Shown here one piece after another: positions 61,124 through 64,000 of a DNA stretch of 64,000 nucleotides. The notes under the pieces are model-generated. The model was given only the letters and a program-made list of their open reading frames with translations. It did not search any database and was not told where the DNA came from. Positions within the stretch are counted from its first letter, which is position 1. Every line of letters starts with the position of its first letter. The stretch comes from UBA6168 sp041392505 (GTDB lineage Bacteria > Bacteroidota > Bacteroidia > Chitinophagales > Saprospiraceae): assembly GCA_041392505.1 (NCBI GenBank), contig JAWKLX010000007.1, positions 62,001 through 126,000 on the forward strand, in the 5' to 3' direction. The translations under genes were made by a program, and so were the position numbers.

Positions 61124-63859
61124 TTGATAGCAAAGGTACATATTATTCTAACATTCCTGTTTTTTCATGGGCTTAGTTTGTTGGCCCAAGAGAAAAAGGA
61201 TTCTGTATTAAATGTGCCTCCAAACCAAGTCTTGCCGGGGAGGGTAGAGACCCCTTCTGACTCTATTCCTCCAACTGACAAACCTGCTTTTTCTGGCTCT
61301 CAACCGATTAATTGGGACGAGGTAAAACTCTCGGACAATGGCCCCGACAAGCAGATCGATTATAGCTCCAACGACTCCATGTTTTTCGATTTGAAAAGTA
61401 AGCAAATCCATTTGTACGGCGAAGCCAAAGTGGATTATGGGGACGTGAATTTGACCGCCAATTACATTCTCATTGACTGGGGAAAAAATACCATGACAGC
61501 AGAGGGGAAACGATTGGCAAATGGCGAGTGGTTTGGCAAACCTACTTTTAAACAAGGTGCTCAAGACGTGACAGCCAGTCGTTTGACCTACAACATAAAA
61601 ACTTACAAGGGCATTATTTACGATGTGCAGACCATGCAGGAAGGGATGAATATTGTGGGGACTAAAGGTAAATTTATCGGAGCGGGCGACGACTCCACAA
61701 AATCGAATGTGATCTATAATAAAGATGCGATTTTTTCGACCTGCAATTTGGAACATCCCCACTTCGGCATCAGAAGTAATAAACAAAAATTGGTGCAGGA
61801 TAAAGTAGCTATCGTAGGCCCTTCGAATATTGAAATTGGGGGGATTCCAACCCCTCTTTGGTTGCCTTTTGGTTTTTTCCCCATGACTCAGGGGCAGCGG
61901 ACGGGTTTGATGTTTCCCAGGGATTACGAATTTTCCGAGGCATGGGGATTTGGCTTGCGCAATGTAGGCTGGTATTTCCCAATGAACGATAATTGGGATT
62001 TGACCCTGACTGGGGATATTTATTTCAAAGGGACTTTCAGAGTCCATGCTGATTCCCGCTATAAAAAGCGCTACAAATACAACGGTGGTTTGGGAATTGA
62101 TTTTGCCTATCAACGTTCGGAGGTCGACGGACTTCCTGTTTTCTCACCTTCTACCAGTATCAATTGGCGGCACAACCAAGAGGCCAAAGCGCATCCTTAC
62201 CAGACTTTCGGGGGAAATATCAATGTGCAAACAAGTAGCTATCAACGGAATAATTTGACGGATGCTCAGTCCCAGTTGCAGAGCTCCATTAGTTCCAACA
62301 TGAGCTATCGACGGACATTTGACCAACCTTTTGACCTCAGTGTCAGTTTCCGGCATTCGCAAAATACTAATACCAACAAGGTTTCGATCAGTTTTCCAAC
62401 AGTGAGTTTTCAGACCCAGGCACTTTTCCCGTTTAAAAGGAAATTGCAAACGGGCGGCGAAAAATGGTATGAACGAATTCAGACCCGTTATACTTCGGAG
62501 GCAAAAAACCAATTTGAGGCGACTGATTCAACCTTGTTTACCAGTCAAACTTTAAAGGATGCGCAATACGGCGTTCGGCATCAAGTGACCGCTTCTACCA
62601 GTTTTAATTTGCTGAAATATTTCAATTTTTCGCCCAATGCCACTTACAAGGAAGTATGGTATTTCAGGTCCGTTGAAAAATCGTTTGACCCAACCCCTGA
62701 AATTGTAGTGGACACAGTTTATAATGAATTTGATTCCACGGAATTTGAATTGGTTTATGACACGACGAGCTACGGTGAAATTATTGATATGGAGAAAATG
62801 GGTTTTTCTCCCTTCCGACAATACAACTTAGGGATCAGTATGAATACCAAAATATTCGGAACTATCCTTTTCAAGCGAGGAAATTTAAAAGGGTTGCGCC
62901 ACGTAATTTCTCCTACATTCGGTTTCAATTTCACACCAGATTATACCAACCCCGATTGGGGTTATTTTAAATCAGTCCGCAACGATCTTCGTACGGATGA
63001 AGAGGAGCAGTATAATATTTTTGAAACCAATCGGTTGTCCGGTTTTGAAAAGCCGACCGCCTCGGGCCGCCAGATGACATTTAATTATAGTTTTGGTAAT
63101 CAGTTTGAAGCAAAAGTTTATTCTAAAAAAACAGAAAAAGATAAGATCATTAAATTGATTAGGACCGTTTCGGTTAGTGGTAATTATAATTTTGCGGCGG
63201 ACTCATTAAGGTGGAGTACCGTTAATTTAAGTGGCAATACGAGTATTTTAAATAGTATGACCACGTTCCGTGTGGGAATGACTTTCGACCCGTATGAAAG
63301 GGATGCAAAATCTGGAAAACGGATTAATAATTTGCTGTTGGATACCCAAGGCAAATTACTTCGATTAGATAATTGGAATGCAGGGATTACTACCGATTTA
63401 ACAGTAGGCCGAATTAGGGATTTAATTAAAGGGGTGAATACCGATCAGCGGGTTGCCGAAGAAAATGATAAGGAAGGTGGCCCTCCACAAGAAGATTTAT
63501 TAAGTCTATTAGAAAATTTTCGGATCAACCATAGTTTTACCGTACGCAGCCAATATAATTCTACACTCCAAAAAGACACAGTCATAATTTCTGCAAATGC
63601 TATTTCCTCCAGCGGAAGTATTAAATTGACCAAGAACTGGAATATTCGAGTCGGCAATTTTGGCTATGATTTTCAATCAAAAAAAATAACCTATCCCGAT
63701 TTTTCTTTTTCCCGTGATCTGCACTGTTGGGAAATGGGGCTTTCTTGGCAGCCATTTTATAATACTTATAGTTTTTATATTCGGGTAAAACCTGGGCATT
63801 TGGATTTTATAAATGTTCCGTACTCGAAACGTATTCAGGATGGGCGAAGGCGTCGATAA
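61124..63859 (+). CDS. lptD: LPS assembly outer-membrane protein LptD
   Basis: A protein of 911 residues of the Bacteroidota LptD type, which inserts lipopolysaccharide into the outer leaflet. A signal peptide (IAKVHIILTFLFFHGLSLLAQ) is followed by the OstA/LptA-like N-terminal domain (about 75-180: HLYGEAKVDYGDVNLTANYILIDW, NTMTAEGKRL) and then the large beta-barrel (about 210-900) with many aromatic strands, ending in VKPGHLDFINVPYSKRIQDGRRRR. No ATG is available upstream of the signal peptide in this frame; the start is a TTG at 61124, directly after the in-frame stop codons TAA TAA. It is divergent from the amidase gene. Confidence 0.92.
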   Translation: MIAKVHIILTFLFFHGLSLLAQEKKDSVLNVPPNQVLPGRVETPSDSIPPTDKPAFSGSQPINWDEVKLSDNGPDKQIDYSSNDSMFFDLKSKQIHLYGEAKVDYGDVNLTANYILIDWGKNTMTAEGKRLANGEWFGKPTFKQGAQDVTASRLTYNIKTYKGIIYDVQTMQEGMNIVGTKGKFIGAGDDSTKSNVIYNKDAIFSTCNLEHPHFGIRSNKQKLVQDKVAIVGPSNIEIGGIPTPLWLPFGFFPMTQGQRTGLMFPRDYEFSEAWGFGLRNVGWYFPMNDNWDLTLTGDIYFKGTFRVHADSRYKKRYKYNGGLGIDFAYQRSEVDGLPVFSPSTSINWRHNQEAKAHPYQTFGGNINVQTSSYQRNNLTDAQSQLQSSISSNMSYRRTFDQPFDLSVSFRHSQNTNTNKVSISFPTVSFQTQALFPFKRKLQTGGEKWYERIQTRYTSEAKNQFEATDSTLFTSQTLKDAQYGVRHQVTASTSFNLLKYFNFSPNATYKEVWYFRSVEKSFDPTPEIVVDTVYNEFDSTEFELVYDTTSYGEIIDMEKMGFSPFRQYNLGISMNTKIFGTILFKRGNLKGLRHVISPTFGFNFTPDYTNPDWGYFKSVRNDLRTDEEEQYNIFETNRLSGFEKPTASGRQMTFNYSFGNQFEAKVYSKKTEKDKIIKLIRTVSVSGNYNFAADSLRWSTVNLSGNTSILNSMTTFRVGMTFDPYERDAKSGKRINNLLLDTQGKLLRLDNWNAGITTDLTVGRIRDLIKGVNTDQRVAEENDKEGGPPQEDLLSLLENFRINHSFTVRSQYNSTLQKDTVIISANAISSSGSIKLTKNWNIRVGNFGYDFQSKKITYPDFSFSRDLHCWEMGLSWQPFYNTYSFYIRVKPGHLDFINVPYSKRIQDGRRRR

Positions 63860-63864
63860 TTGTT

Positions 63865-64000
63865 TTATTTAAAAATTGAATACTGAACAGCGGGATATAT
63901 TCCGTCCATCAAAAATTCTTTTTCAAATTGCATTCCTATTTTTTTTAAAATGATAATAGAAGCAATGTTTTCTTTCATTGCCCGCCCCACTATTTTATTT
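63865..64000 (-). CDS. GNAT-family acetyltransferase, C-terminal end (partial)
   Basis: The last 44 codons of a gene entering from the right edge of the window. The sequence KIVGRAMKENIASIIILKKIGMQFEKEFLMDG is the classical end of GNAT N-acetyltransferases (motif NxxSxxxxxKxGM), which acetylate amines with acetyl-CoA. The stop is at 63865. The start and substrate-binding part lie outside the window. Confidence 0.72.
   Translation of the reverse strand, partial: NKIVGRAMKENIASIIILKKIGMQFEKEFLMDGIYPAVQYSIFK

Noticed and set aside
61208..62113. Minus-strand open frame of 301 codons
   Set aside because: It lies wholly inside lptD in the opposite direction, has no family motifs, and its composition mirrors lptD.
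1..64000. tRNA, rRNA, CRISPR arrays, insertion sequences, prophage or integrative elements
   Set aside because: No T-loop and acceptor pattern, spaced direct repeats, transposase or integrase motifs were seen on either strand.

Overview
The window is chromosomal DNA of a Bacteroidota bacterium, most likely from the Saprospiria group. Support: a giant surface protein ends in a type B (gliding-motility) sorting domain of the type IX secretion system (T9SS); a second, tiny gene carries a type A T9SS sorting domain; several promoters match the Bacteroidota -33 TTTG / -7 TAnnTTTG pattern; and many proteins belong to families typical of the phylum (DUF5522, DUF1343, DUF1207-like, LptD, PspC mini-protein). 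No tRNA, rRNA, CRISPR array, insertion sequence or prophage was seen.

Layout. 0-3.6 kb: end of metH, a PspC mini-protein, an ECF sigma factor, tpiA. 3.6-10.9 kb: a T9SS adhesin of about 2,400 residues with tandem modules of about 835 bp, broken by frameshifts in its second half. 11-18 kb: SCP2 protein, a candidate small RNA, small membrane proteins, a penicillin-acylase-family hydrolase, an ABC-2 transporter. 18-22.5 kb: HlyD adaptor plus C39-peptidase ABC exporter, and a protein that is little more than a signal peptide and a sorting domain. 22.8-25.2 kb: rlmI and queA. 25.5-36.3 kb: a sulfide/persulfide oxidation island (CstB-like persulfide dioxygenase, Fe-S/NrfD fusion, two sulfide:quinone oxidoreductases, a molybdopterin oxidoreductase, rhodanese, DUF1641, methyltransferase). 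36.4-41.5 kb: beta-propeller cytochrome c lipoprotein, a second acylase, a DUF1080 protein. 41.6-45.5 kb: sucD, divIC, eno, carA. 45.8-48.6 kb: exbB, two exbD, tonB. 49.0-52.7 kb: fadN-fadA beta-oxidation operon. 52.7-56.8 kb: di-haem peroxidase, outer-membrane barrel, DUF1343 and DUF1207-like genes. 56.8-64 kb: exonuclease/GIY-YIG fusion, mlaD, amidase, lptD, and the end of a GNAT gene.

How the genes fit together. In the sulfur island SQR would oxidise sulfide to persulfide and feed quinone, the CstB-like enzyme would convert persulfide onward to sulfite or thiosulfate, and the cytoplasmic molybdoenzyme with the Fe-S/NrfD subunit could exchange electrons between a sulfur oxyanion and the quinone pool. 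Two of its genes share an identical-looking inverted repeat next to the -7 box, suggesting common control. This pathway assignment is inference from families and context.

Quality warning. Conserved genes carry dense one-base frameshifts in four patches (about 7.55-10.45, 30.1-33.6, 47.2-47.95 and 52.6-57.4 kb). Housekeeping-type genes such as exbB, exbD and the thiolase are affected and the protein sequence stays conserved across the shifts, so uncorrected sequencing error is the more likely cause than gene decay. Such genes are listed as full-length loci with the shifts noted.
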